Notes under the pieces: generated by a model
The model's input: only the letters and a program-made list of their open reading frames with translations
Databases searched by the model: none
Told to the model about the DNA's origin: nothing
From: Neisseriaceae bacterium
GTDB taxonomy: Bacteria > Pseudomonadota > Gammaproteobacteria > Burkholderiales > Neisseriaceae
Direction: 5' to 3'
Assembly (NCBI GenBank): GCA_017991555.1
Contig: JAGOQM010000001.1
Span: 310,001 to 374,000 of the forward strand
Length of the DNA stretch: 64,000 nucleotides
Translations under genes and position numbers: made by a program
Shown: positions 26,912-35,302 of the stretch, piece after piece
Layout: each line of letters starts with the position of its first letter
Position numbering within the stretch: the stretch's first letter is position 1

Positions 26912-28276
26912 ATGAAACACATTAAGATTTCTCTTATGGTGCAGAAGTTCTTGCACTCAAATGACTTTGACCTCATCAAAACCCTCTTGGCTGAGTCACA
27001 TCATGCCGACGTTGCAGACGCCCTGCTGATTTATAATGACACAGACATCATTCGTGTCCTGATGGCCACGCCCATACAGGAACGAGCCGAGCTGTTCACC
27101 CATTTCTCCACCTCGGTACAGCACAAATTGGCATTGGCGTTGAAGCCAACCGACTTAGGTGACCTATTGGCCGCCATGCCACATGACGATCGTGCCGACC
27201 TTTACCTAGGCTTACCGACCAGCCTCAAGCAGCTAATCAACATCCAGATCAACCCGACCGAAGTCGATGACATGCAGCACCTGTCCTCCTATCCGGAAGA
27301 CACTGCGGCCGCACACATGACCACAGATTTTCTGTATGTTCGAGGCGACATCAGTGCGCAAGAAGCCATCCGGCTCACCCGTCAATACGGCAACAGCAAA
27401 GAAACCATTTATTATATTTACGTGGTCGACGCTGGTAAAAAGCTCTTGGGCGTGATGTCCTTACGCGACCTGCTTTTGGCCGACGAACAAAAGCCTATTC
27501 ATCAGATCATGCGGCCCAATGTGGTCAGCATTAAGGCCACCACTACGCCTTTAGAAGCCGCCCAAACCATTGCTCACTATGACTTATTGTCCCTGCCCGT
27601 GGTTGATGAACTCGGCGTGATTTTAGGCATCATTACCGCAGACGATGCGATGGACATCCAAGCCCAAAGCAGCGAAGAAACCCTGTACAAAACCGGTGGT
27701 TTAGAAATCAGCCACGGTGCCAATCACCTAACCATGGTCAACGTAAAAACCGCCAGCATTTGGACCCTCTATCGTATGCGGGTGATCTGGCTCGTGGTTT
27801 TGGTCTTTGGCAACGTCTTTTCTGGCGCCGGGATTGCCCATTTTGAAGACACCATCATGTCTTATGTCGTGCTGGTCTTCTTCTTGCCACTTTTAATCGA
27901 CTCTGGTGGCAACGCTGGCTCTCAGGCCGCGACCCTAATGGTGCGTGGCCTTGCCACCGGCGAAGTGATCTTAAAAGACTGGGGCAAGATGATCGGCAAA
28001 GAGGTTTTGGTCGCATTGGCTCTAGGTTTGAGCATGGCACTGGCGGTCGCCCTAGTCGGCTTTGTTCGCGGAGGGGTTGAAATCGCCATGGTCGTGGCCT
28101 TGTCGATGGTGTGCATTGTCATCATTGGCAGCCTGATTGGATTGTCCTTGCCCTTTATCTTATCCAAATTGAAGTTTGATCCCGCAACGGCCAGTGCCCC
28201 TTTGATTACCTCAATCGCCGACATTGTGGGCGTCTTAATCTACTTCAGCATCGCCACACAGCTATTAGGCCTGTAG
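26912..28276 (+). CDS. mgtE: MgtE family magnesium transporter, paralogue 2
   Basis: A 454-residue protein collinear with mgtE-1: N domain, CBS pair (SYPEDTAAAHMTTDFLYVR, LGVMSLRDLLL, ILGIITADDAMD) and membrane domain (VVLVFGNVFSGAGIAHFED, LIDSGGNAGSQAATLMVR, FDPATASAPLITSIADIVGV). The membrane part is nearly identical to paralogue 1; the N domain is more diverged. I use the ATG at 26912, which aligns MKHIKISLMVQKFLH with MKHIKLALFLQKFLH of paralogue 1; an in-frame ATG at 26876 lies inside the leader hairpin. The mgtC-family gene follows 83 bases later. Confidence 0.95.
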   Translation: MKHIKISLMVQKFLHSNDFDLIKTLLAESHHADVADALLIYNDTDIIRVLMATPIQERAELFTHFSTSVQHKLALALKPTDLGDLLAAMPHDDRADLYLGLPTSLKQLINIQINPTEVDDMQHLSSYPEDTAAAHMTTDFLYVRGDISAQEAIRLTRQYGNSKETIYYIYVVDAGKKLLGVMSLRDLLLADEQKPIHQIMRPNVVSIKATTTPLEAAQTIAHYDLLSLPVVDELGVILGIITADDAMDIQAQSSEETLYKTGGLEISHGANHLTMVNVKTASIWTLYRMRVIWLVVLVFGNVFSGAGIAHFEDTIMSYVVLVFFLPLLIDSGGNAGSQAATLMVRGLATGEVILKDWGKMIGKEVLVALALGLSMALAVALVGFVRGGVEIAMVVALSMVCIVIIGSLIGLSLPFILSKLKFDPATASAPLITSIADIVGVLIYFSIATQLLGL

Positions 28277-28359
28277 CGCCAATGGGGCTGGATGAATCTG
28301 GCCAGCCCCATCGTTGTCGCTTGCACTATTGCATCACTGCCGCATCAGAAAGACACCGC

Positions 28360-29076
28360 ATGAAAACCATTTACACTTTTGATTTATTGAGCTTTGCTGA
28401 CACCCTGATCAGCCTCTTCGTCGCTTTTGTCATGGGTACCGCCATTGGCTTAGAGCGCCAGTTTCGGCAGCGTACCGCTGGCTTACGCACCAACGTGTTG
28501 GTGGCCTTAGGCGCCGCTATTTTTGTAGACATGGCCTTTAAAATCGCCGGCGCCGATGGCGCTGCCCGCGTGGTGGCTTACGTCGTTTCAGGCGTGGGCT
28601 TTTTAGGTGCAGGCGTCATCATGCGCGAAGAAGGCCACGTTCGCGGCATCAATACAGCCGCCACGCTTTGGGGATCGGCAGCCATCGGCGCCTGTGCTGG
28701 CGCAGGCATGATTATTGAAGCCTGCATGGGCACCCTGTTTGTCTTGGCCGCGAATACCTTATTGCGCCCAGCGGTGAATTACATTAACCGACAGCCAATT
28801 GACACCGAGTCGGTCGAATTTACCCACGTCATCCACGTGAGTGCCCTAATCGACAAGCGTCAAGACGCCATTAAGGCCCTAAAAAACATTCTGTCGATAG
28901 AAAAGCTGCCTCTGTCAGAGCTAGACATCACCAACATTAACGCCAACACCATCGACATCGAGGCCATGCTGATGGCCACGTCGGTCTTAGATAAGGACCT
29001 CGATCGTGCCGTCAAAAAGCTGTGTGCGTCGCCGCACATTCAATCCGCGTTTCATGCCACCAGCACCACCGAATAG
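28360..29076 (+). CDS. MgtC/SapB family membrane protein
   Basis: A 238-residue protein with four to five N-terminal spans: FVAFVMGTAIGLERQFRQRTAGLRTN (key GLERQ...AGLRT signature), FKIAGADGAARVVAYVVSGVGFLGAG, REEGHVRGINTAATLW, then a soluble ACT-like C-terminal domain (~155-238). MgtC proteins act in adaptation to low Mg2+ and, in pathogens, in survival inside macrophages, rather than as transporters. Its position right after two mgtE genes agrees with a Mg2+ theme. The ATG at 28360 is chosen by match to the family N-terminus; the longer frame from 28282 has no supporting signal. Confidence 0.88.
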   Translation: MKTIYTFDLLSFADTLISLFVAFVMGTAIGLERQFRQRTAGLRTNVLVALGAAIFVDMAFKIAGADGAARVVAYVVSGVGFLGAGVIMREEGHVRGINTAATLWGSAAIGACAGAGMIIEACMGTLFVLAANTLLRPAVNYINRQPIDTESVEFTHVIHVSALIDKRQDAIKALKNILSIEKLPLSELDITNINANTIDIEAMLMATSVLDKDLDRAVKKLCASPHIQSAFHATSTTE

Positions 29077-29116
29077 GCATAAAAAAACGCCTGTAGTAAC
29101 AGCCGTTTTTTTATGC
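29077..29116. terminator. Bidirectional terminator between mgtC-family gene and ecotin
   Basis: GCATAAAAAAACG pairs perfectly with CGTTTTTTTATGC around an inner CTG/CAG stem. A and T runs on either side allow use on both strands. Confidence 0.85.
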
Positions 29117-29121
29117 TAAAT

Positions 29122-29601
29122 TCATTTAACCTTGGTGGTGGTATACTGATCAGGTGCCGTCCAAATTCGGTATTGAACCTCAACGTCCTCAGGCGCATAC
29201 ACAACAATCGGCAATTTGCTGTTGTAGCGAATTAGCTGGTTGGCGCTGGGGATCGTGACAAATTTATCGGTTTTTTCTTGGTTCGGGCAACCCATTAGTG
29301 TCGACGCAACCGCGCCAACGTTGCCTAACACATAATAGTCATAACCCCAGCCTTCGGCCGTTTTGGTGGCCAACTCGCCCCCCATCATGTGCCGATTACA
29401 ATCTACTTTTAAGGTTTTACCAAATTGCAACTCTACTTTGAAGTTGTCTTCATTCGACTTCTGAGGCAATTCAATGACGTGCTGAACTTCACCCTTCTGG
29501 GCTTTAGGGTAAGGTTTTAGCATATCTTTTGCTGGCGTGGCCGCCATAGCGAAGCTGCTGCTCAAAGCCAAGGTTAATGCCAACGTGGTCATTTTATTCA
29601 T
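29122..29601 (-). CDS. eco: Ecotin, periplasmic serine protease inhibitor
   Basis: A 159-residue secreted protein with a clear signal peptide (MNKMTTLALTLALSSSFAMA, cleavage after AMA). The body follows E. coli ecotin closely: PYPKAQKGEVQHVIELP, VELQFGKTLKVDCN, KTAEGWGYDYYVLG, RYNSKLPIVVYAPEDVEVQYRIW. Cysteines in VDCN and MGCP form the conserved disulfide. Ecotin dimers block trypsin-like and elastase-like proteases, protecting the cell in hosts. At the reactive loop the sequence is STLMGCP where E. coli has STMMACP, which puts Leu at P1 by alignment. Start at 29601 gives the best signal peptide. Confidence 0.93.
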   Translation of the reverse strand: MNKMTTLALTLALSSSFAMAATPAKDMLKPYPKAQKGEVQHVIELPQKSNEDNFKVELQFGKTLKVDCNRHMMGGELATKTAEGWGYDYYVLGNVGAVASTLMGCPNQEKTDKFVTIPSANQLIRYNSKLPIVVYAPEDVEVQYRIWTAPDQYTTTKVK

Positions 29602-29752
29602 TGAGTTTCCTTTTGGTATGATACAAACGAATACATCATAGGCTATGAAACTAATCAAAAGTTCCAGTTAACATATTCGCACGCTTTTAAAATGAAATAA
29701 AGTTCTATTTAATGATAAACTACACCCAGTGATAATTGCTTAAGGCTTCCGA

Positions 29753-30571
29753 ATGACCCAACACACCCACCCCGCGCCACAACAGGATGATGAAATCGAT
29801 TTATTCGAACTATTCTCAGTACTTTGGCGCAAAAAAATCTTTATCGTTGTCATCACTTCAATGTTCATGCTACTGGGGTTTGCCTACACCAAAATAGCCA
29901 CCCCCGTTTGGCACAGTGAGGCAAAAGTCATTCCCGCCAAGGTTAAAGACCTAGGGCTATACGCCAAAATCATATCGGTCGAAAAATACTATAATTTTGT
30001 GGTCGCGATGGATGGCACCAAACAACGCCTAGACAAAGACATCAACGTTGACGCCTGGTTGGACAATAACTTAAAAACCTATTTAAACCTAATGGCCACC
30101 AGCGCCAATGCCAACGCCAAAGCCGAGAACGTCAAAGCAGGCAAGGGCAAGGGTGACGACGTGGTGTCGTTTGAACAAGACCCCAGCAAAGCGTTCTACA
30201 TTGTGAAGCACACGGGCGGATCAGCTGAGGAAGCCCAAACCAAGCTCACGGAAGTGTTGGCTGGGTTTAACGGCAGCTACCTTAATCGCCTGTTACAAAA
30301 CAAAGTGGACACCCTCATTGACGAACGCGACCTGCTGACGAAAGAAGGCATCCAATATGACAGCAACCTCAACGCGCTCAGCTATTTGGGCGACATTGAG
30401 GCAGAAAACATTAAAGGCACCATCTACACTTATTTAGAAAAACCAACTTTGGAACAGTCTAAAGACAAGCCTAAAGGCTTAATCATCTTGATTCTGAGCA
30501 TGCTGGTTGGCGGCTTCATTGCTTGCTCTATTGTTTTACTGCAAAACGCGATTCAAAAACGCCGCAGCTAG
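29753..30571 (+). CDS. Wzz/chain-length determinant family protein
   Basis: A 272-residue inner-membrane protein with a Wzz N-terminal domain: DEIDLFELFSVLWRKKIFIVVIT just before the first span (~30-52), a long periplasmic coiled region (~55-240) and a second span near the C-terminus (GLIILILSMLVGGFIACSIV). Such polysaccharide co-polymerases set the length of O-antigen or similar chains. No polysaccharide genes are nearby, so its partner polymerase is unknown. The periplasmic part is short and lysine-rich for the family. AAGG precedes the ATG. Confidence 0.8.
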   Translation: MTQHTHPAPQQDDEIDLFELFSVLWRKKIFIVVITSMFMLLGFAYTKIATPVWHSEAKVIPAKVKDLGLYAKIISVEKYYNFVVAMDGTKQRLDKDINVDAWLDNNLKTYLNLMATSANANAKAENVKAGKGKGDDVVSFEQDPSKAFYIVKHTGGSAEEAQTKLTEVLAGFNGSYLNRLLQNKVDTLIDERDLLTKEGIQYDSNLNALSYLGDIEAENIKGTIYTYLEKPTLEQSKDKPKGLIILILSMLVGGFIACSIVLLQNAIQKRRS

Positions 30572-30592
30572 ACTGTCGGTTCAATGAACCCA

Positions 30593-30626
30593 AAAAAAGC
30601 CCTGATGACGTCATCAGGGCTTTTTT
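30593..30626. terminator. Bidirectional terminator between wzz-like gene and pth
   Basis: A perfect palindrome: six A, GCCCTGATGA, CG, TCATCAGGGC, six T. Confidence 0.9.
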
Positions 30627-30644
30627 ATTTTAGGTTAATCAAAC

Positions 30645-31226
30645 CTAAGGCTTATGGCTGTGCAAGATCCGCATGGCTTCTTCAAACTGATCGGCCATTA
30701 TGTCATTAAACACCGACTTCGCCGTCCACATTGCATCATCAATCAAGGTCTGCTCTGCCGACAGCGGTTTTTTCAACACAAAGTTAGCCACCAGATTTTT
30801 ATCGCCCGGATGGCCAATACCCAACCGTAACCGCCAAAAATCAGGCGAAGACAGCTTGGCCTGAATATCCTTCAAGCCATTATGACCGCCGTGGCCGCCG
30901 CCCTTTTTAAACTTAGCAATGCCTGGCAGCAGGTCTAGCTCATCATGCACCACCATCACTTCTTCAGGGAGGATTTTATAAAAGTTGGCCAAGGCCAATA
31001 CCGACTGCCCAGAACGATTCATAAACGTATTCGGCTTCAATAACCAGACGTCACCGGTTGGCAAGCTGGCTTTAGCCGCCTCACCAAAAAACTTTTTTTC
31101 TTCTTTAAAACGAGCCTGCCATTGATGGGCCAGCTCATCAACCAGCCAAAAACCAGCATTGTGGCGCGTTTGGGCATATTCTGGCCCAGGATTACCTAAA
31201 CCAACTATTAGTTTAATTTGTGACAT
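30645..31226 (-). CDS. pth: Peptidyl-tRNA hydrolase
   Basis: A 193-residue Pth, which frees tRNA from stalled peptidyl-tRNA. Motifs are [22 protein letters not shown] with the catalytic His in [28 protein letters not shown] and [12 protein letters not shown]. Full family length. It follows ratB by 6 bases on the same strand, giving an operon ratA-ratB-pth. Confidence 0.96.
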   Translation of the reverse strand: MSQIKLIVGLGNPGPEYAQTRHNAGFWLVDELAHQWQARFKEEKKFFGEAAKASLPTGDVWLLKPNTFMNRSGQSVLALANFYKILPEEVMVVHDELDLLPGIAKFKKGGGHGGHNGLKDIQAKLSSPDFWRLRLGIGHPGDKNLVANFVLKKPLSAEQTLIDDAMWTAKSVFNDIMADQFEEAMRILHSHKP

Positions 31227-31232
31227 ATCTTT

Positions 31233-31547
31233 TTAATCAGTAACTGAGTGTTCATCATTAAGCTTCGCTGCGGCCAATTGGCGGCGACGCTCTTTCGGGT
31301 CCATGGTCAAGGGGCGATAAATCTCCACCCGATCATTGGGTTTTAATAGGGTTTCTAACGGCATCGCTTTACCACAAATGCCTAAGTCTAAAGGCCATTG
31401 CTTCAGCTCTGCAAAGCGCTCTGGCAAATGTGAATAGGCGATCACCTGTGACAGTTTAGTGTCATCAGGGACGCGCAGTGATTCGATTACTTGTTCAGTC
31501 TCTGTGGCATAGGCCACTTCTATACTGATTAATTTGGTCCTAATCAT
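31233..31547 (-). CDS. RnfH family protein (RatB-like)
   Basis: A 104-residue ubiquitin-fold protein of the RnfH/UPF0125 family: ISIEVAYATETEQVIESLRVP, LGICGKAMPLETLLKPNDRVEIYRPL, then DPKERRRQLA. These are found beside ratA and smpB in many proteobacteria; their role is not settled. The ATG at 31547 overlaps the ratA stop by 8 bases. Confidence 0.88.
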   Translation of the reverse strand: MIRTKLISIEVAYATETEQVIESLRVPDDTKLSQVIAYSHLPERFAELKQWPLDLGICGKAMPLETLLKPNDRVEIYRPLTMDPKERRRQLAAAKLNDEHSVTD

Positions 31548-31968
31548 AACGACGATCTGCTTCTTTAATAAAGGCATCTACTAAAGTGCCTGAAATTTTA
31601 CTGAATACTGGCCCAATTAGTTTGGATAAAAATGGGTTCGCAAATTCATAATCCAAAGTGAATTCAATTTTACAACCAAAATCACCCAAAGGCGTAAAGT
31701 GCCATTGCCCTTCTAGATGACGAAAGGGGCCATCGACCAGCTTCATGTGTATGTGTTCATTTAAAACATTATGGTTACGCGTCGTGAACTGTTGTCGAAT
31801 GCGCATATAGTCCATGTGTAACGACGCTTCAACCTCATTATCCGTCCGCTCAATTTCAATCGCCTGACTACACCAGGGTAAAAACTTGGGGTAATCTCTA
31901 ATGGTATCGACGAGTTGAAACATCTGCTCTGCGGTGTGTGCCACTAAAACGTTTTTCTCTACTTTCAT
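31540..31968 (-). CDS. START-domain protein of the RatA/Coq10 family
   Basis: A 142-residue polyketide cyclase/START-like protein: MFQLVDTIRDYPKFLPWC, VDGPFRHLEGQWHFTPL, IEFTLDYEFANPFLSKLIGPVF. Relatives were described as the E. coli RatA ribosome-association toxin and as the mitochondrial Coq10 ubiquinone-binding protein; the latter role is likely ancestral. I start at MKVEKNVLV (31968), the usual N-terminus. It is divergent from smpB and coupled to ratB, a widespread arrangement. Confidence 0.88.
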   Translation of the reverse strand: MKVEKNVLVAHTAEQMFQLVDTIRDYPKFLPWCSQAIEIERTDNEVEASLHMDYMRIRQQFTTRNHNVLNEHIHMKLVDGPFRHLEGQWHFTPLGDFGCKIEFTLDYEFANPFLSKLIGPVFSKISGTLVDAFIKEADRRYD

Positions 31969-32084
31969 GATGCCAAACCAAAAAAAATATCCCATATTAT
32001 GCCACGCTTTTGCGCCTGAGTGATTTTTTACCGTTTTTGTCTCATTCTGGTAAAATATGGCCTAATAAGCGTAAGGAGTTTTTA

Positions 32085-32537
32085 ATGAGTATTGCAAATA
32101 ACAGGAAAGCTTTTCATGACTTTTTCATTGAAGAGCAGCTTGAAGCCGGTTTAGTCCTCGAAGGATGGGAAGTCAAAGCCATTCGAGATGGCCGAGTGCA
32201 GCTTAAAGAAAGCTATATTCAAGAGAAAAAAGGCGCCTTTTACCTAGTCGGCTGCCACATTACCGCCTTAGCCACCGCCTCAACCCACGTCAAACCCGAT
32301 CCGGTTCGCCCACGTAAGCTCCTACTCAAACAGTCAGAAATTGACAAGCTCATCGGCAAGGTAGAACGCAGTGGCTACACCATCGTACCGCTCAATATGC
32401 ACTTTACCCGCGGTCGCATTAAGGTAGACATTGGCCTAGCGAAGGGCAAAAAACTCCATGACAAACGTGAGTCTTTAAAAGATAAAGACTGGCAGCGTGA
32501 AAAGCAACGTTTAATGAAAGACAACCAACGAGGTTAA
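32085..32537 (+). CDS. smpB: SsrA-binding protein
   Basis: A 150-residue SmpB, partner of tmRNA in rescue of stalled ribosomes: [51 protein letters not shown], and the basic tail [30 protein letters not shown] is placed 7 bases before the ATG at 32085. The tmRNA gene itself is not in the window. The next gene follows after 4 bases. Confidence 0.96.
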   Translation: MSIANNRKAFHDFFIEEQLEAGLVLEGWEVKAIRDGRVQLKESYIQEKKGAFYLVGCHITALATASTHVKPDPVRPRKLLLKQSEIDKLIGKVERSGYTIVPLNMHFTRGRIKVDIGLAKGKKLHDKRESLKDKDWQREKQRLMKDNQRG

Positions 32538-32541
32538 GCCC

Positions 32542-32919
32542 ATGAAAACGCCCACGCTTGCACTGCCCTTGGTGTTAATTGTTTTAGGCACCTTATGGTT
32601 TCTAAAAACCACCGACATTTTACCGGCGACCAGCTCATTAATCGCGATATTTTTAGTGGTCGCAGGCATTGTGGTGCTGATCGTAGACGGTTTTAATAAA
32701 CAAACCGTGGTATGGGGCCCTTTTCTCATGTACTGCGGCCTGGCCGTCTACTTGGTCAAATCGCACTACATGACCTATTCGCCTATCTTGGCCTTAGGCT
32801 TGGTGATCTTAGGCGTGTTCATGCTGATTGCCCGCAGCGAACACATCCCGTACAAAAAAGCGCCCGCCTATAAATCACAAAACCCTCGCTCTTCTTCTAA
32901 CCCTAACGAAAATATGTAA
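32542..32919 (+). CDS. Small membrane protein of unknown function
   Basis: A 125-residue protein with four predicted spans (about 5-20, 32-50, 57-73, 80-97) in a LiaF/DUF5668-like pattern and a hydrophilic, Ser/Asn/Pro-rich tail. The start is 4 bases after smpB, so the two are probably co-transcribed and coupled. It is followed 8 bases later by guaA. No function can be named. Confidence 0.75.
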   Translation: MKTPTLALPLVLIVLGTLWFLKTTDILPATSSLIAIFLVVAGIVVLIVDGFNKQTVVWGPFLMYCGLAVYLVKSHYMTYSPILALGLVILGVFMLIARSEHIPYKKAPAYKSQNPRSSSNPNENM

Positions 32920-32927
32920 CCCCCAAT

Positions 32928-34490
32928 ATGGATAAAATTCTGATTTTAGATTTTGGCTCTCAAGTTGCCCAATTGATTGCCCGACGCGTGCGTGAAGCAC
33001 ATGTTTATTGCGAACTCCATCCTTTTGACATCAGCCTTGAAGAAATCAAAGCCTTTAACCCTAAAGGCATTATTCTTTCCGGCAGCCATAACTCTGTTTA
33101 TGACTCAGACTACCATGCCGATGCTGGCCTATTTGACTTAGGCATTCCCGTATTGGGCATTTGCTATGGCATGCAGTGGATGGCTCACACGCTGGGTGGC
33201 CAAGTTGGCGCCGGTGACCAACGTGAATTTGGCTATGCCAAAGTTGCCGTTGAAGACAACGCCCTAACCCAAGGCCTAAGCGACTACGCTAACGAAAGCG
33301 CCTTAGACGTTTGGATGAGCCACGGCGACAAAGTGACCCAAGCACCCGCCGATTTCTCAGTAGTCGGCCACACGCCAAGCTGCCCAGTGGCCATCATGGC
33401 GCAACCAACAAAACACTTCTACGGCGTGCAGTTCCACCCAGAAGTGACCCACACCAAACAAGGCAGCGCCTTAATTAACCGCTTCGTTTTAGACATTTGT
33501 GCGGCCCAGCCAAGCTGGACCATGCCCAACTACATCGAAGACGCCGTGGCTAAAATTAAAGAACAGGTTGGCGACGAAGAAGTGATTCTTGGCCTATCTG
33601 GCGGCGTTGACAGCTCAGTGGCTGCGGCCTTAATTCACCGCGCCATTGGCGACCAACTGACCTGTGTGTTCGTCGACCACGGCCTATTGCGCCTGAACGA
33701 AGGCAAAATGGTCATGGACATGTTTGCACGCAACATGGGCGTTAAAATCATTCACGCCAATGCGGCCGAGGTATTCCTAGGCAAATTGGCCGGCGTGACC
33801 GACCCTGAGCAAAAACGTAAAATCATTGGTGCCGAGTTTGTGGAAGTCTTCCAAACCGAATCGGGCAAGCTGAGCAACGCCAAATGGTTGGCTCAAGGCA
33901 CCATCTATCCAGACGTGATCGAATCAGCCGGTGGCAAGAAAAATAAAGCTCAGGCGATTAAGAGCCACCATAACGTGGGCGGCCTACCAGACACCCTAAA
34001 CTTAAAACTGCTAGAGCCACTACGCGACCTATTCAAAGACGAAGTGCGCGAACTGGGCGTGGCCTTAGGCTTGCCTAAAGAAATGGTGTACCGTCACCCA
34101 TTCCCAGGCCCAGGCCTAGGCGTGCGCATCTTAGGCGAAGTGAAAGCCGAATACGCTGACCTTCTACGCCGTGCCGACGACATCTTCATCCAAGAACTAC
34201 GCAACTTTACCGATGAAGACGGCAAAAACTGGTACGACAAGACCAGCCAAGCCTTTGCTGTATTCCTACCGGTTAAATCCGTAGGCGTGATGGGCGACGG
34301 CCGTACCTACGAATACGTGGTGGCCTTACGCGCCGTTGTCACCAACGACTTCATGACCGCCCATTGGGCCCACCTACCTTATGACCTATTGGGTAAAGTG
34401 TCTAACCGGATCATCAACGAAGTTCGCGGCATCAACCGCGTGGTGTACGACGTTTCTGGTAAACCCCCTGCCACGATCGAATGGGAATAA
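32928..34490 (+). CDS. guaA: GMP synthase (glutamine-hydrolysing)
   Basis: A 520-residue enzyme that aminates XMP to GMP. The N-terminal glutamine amidotransferase has the nucleophile in [11 protein letters not shown] (Cys ~82) and the His/Glu pair in FHPEVTHT. The ATP pyrophosphatase part has the P-loop [16 protein letters not shown], and the dimerisation domain ends in PPATIEWE as in nearly all GuaA. Length is standard. A strong terminator follows. Confidence 0.98.
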   Translation: MDKILILDFGSQVAQLIARRVREAHVYCELHPFDISLEEIKAFNPKGIILSGSHNSVYDSDYHADAGLFDLGIPVLGICYGMQWMAHTLGGQVGAGDQREFGYAKVAVEDNALTQGLSDYANESALDVWMSHGDKVTQAPADFSVVGHTPSCPVAIMAQPTKHFYGVQFHPEVTHTKQGSALINRFVLDICAAQPSWTMPNYIEDAVAKIKEQVGDEEVILGLSGGVDSSVAAALIHRAIGDQLTCVFVDHGLLRLNEGKMVMDMFARNMGVKIIHANAAEVFLGKLAGVTDPEQKRKIIGAEFVEVFQTESGKLSNAKWLAQGTIYPDVIESAGGKKNKAQAIKSHHNVGGLPDTLNLKLLEPLRDLFKDEVRELGVALGLPKEMVYRHPFPGPGLGVRILGEVKAEYADLLRRADDIFIQELRNFTDEDGKNWYDKTSQAFAVFLPVKSVGVMGDGRTYEYVVALRAVVTNDFMTAHWAHLPYDLLGKVSNRIINEVRGINRVVYDVSGKPPATIEWE

Positions 34491-34534
34491 AAAGTTGGCT
34501 TTTCTGAAGCCTGCTTAGCGCCCCATAAACCATC

Positions 34535-34562
34535 AAAAGCCCTGATTATTCAGGGCTTTTTC
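34535..34562 (+). terminator. Rho-independent terminator after guaA
   Basis: AAAAGCCCTGA and TCAGGGCTTTT pair around TTAT, followed by further T. It could also serve the short minus-strand frame beyond it. Confidence 0.9.
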
Positions 34563-34621
34563 TATTCTCAAGCGTTCACAAAAAAGCTTGGCAGCATATG
34601 GCACGGCCATTACAGGGGATT

Positions 34622-34876
34622 CTACCGTGTTAAATGATACCAAGCTTCTTGTTTGTCATTAAAAAGTTCGTCGGCCTCAATGTGTACGCCCACGGCTGGA
34701 CAATATAAATCGGTTAGCGCTCTTAAGCGACCCTTATTACGAGAAACGTATTGCTGCGTCAAAAACTTAACGTCCTGGCGATTGAGTTTATATACAATAC
34801 CCGTCACCACATACTGCTCATACTTCTTTGACTTTGTTCGCGCTAATTGACGTATAACGTTATCCAGCTTATCCAA
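34622..34876 (-). pseudogene. Short remnant resembling the N-terminus of a PD-(D/E)XK-type nuclease
   Basis: An 84-codon frame with a TTG start, weak ribosome binding signal and a TGA four codons upstream in frame. The peptide has VIRQLARTKSKKYEQYVVTG, VKFLTQQYV and RALTDLYCPAVGVHIEADE. From memory, the pattern ALTDLYxPxxxxHIExDE occurs in larger nuclease-like proteins (AbaSI-like or related), where HIExDE is near the active site. Here the frame ends soon after it, so this looks like a truncated leftover. It could instead be a small real gene. I could not confirm either. Confidence 0.35.
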
Positions 34877-35227
34877 CGACTTTAATCACCCATTGATGGC
34901 ACTAAACCCGTCGCCACAAGAGCGGCCGAGCCCATAAAAGATGCCCATCTATCGTCAATCGTGCACGCACTCTGACCCATAATCCATAGACACCAGACAA
35001 TTCACATGCAGCCACAACCACGTCATGACCCTGTGGAAATCCATTCTTTAAAAATAGTAAATTCTAATATAACAAACATAACCACATAATTATATTAACA
35101 ATAACAAAATAACCTATTATTAAAAATGATATTGTGAATTATTCGAGACAAAATGGCGTTTAAATAATAAAACTGCGGCAAACGCGGGGGCATTATGATT
35201 ATTTCATGATATGCTGAATAAGTTATT
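34877..35227. other. AT-rich intergenic stretch before the fepA-like gene
   Basis: No gene seen. It is strongly AT-rich from 35040 to 35220, as expected for a promoter region under iron control. Confidence 0.5.
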
Positions 35228-35246
35228 GCGACTGATAATCATTAAT
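35228..35246. promoter_or_regulatory. Fur-box-like site upstream of the fepA-like gene
   Basis: The 19 bases contain GATAATCATTA and match the E. coli consensus at 14 of 19 positions by eye. It lies 57 bases before the receptor start. Confidence 0.6.
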
Positions 35247-35302
35247 ACACATTACGCAGTACGGGGATCTATTGACTCATTACTTAAAGGGCCTTATTTA
35301 TC

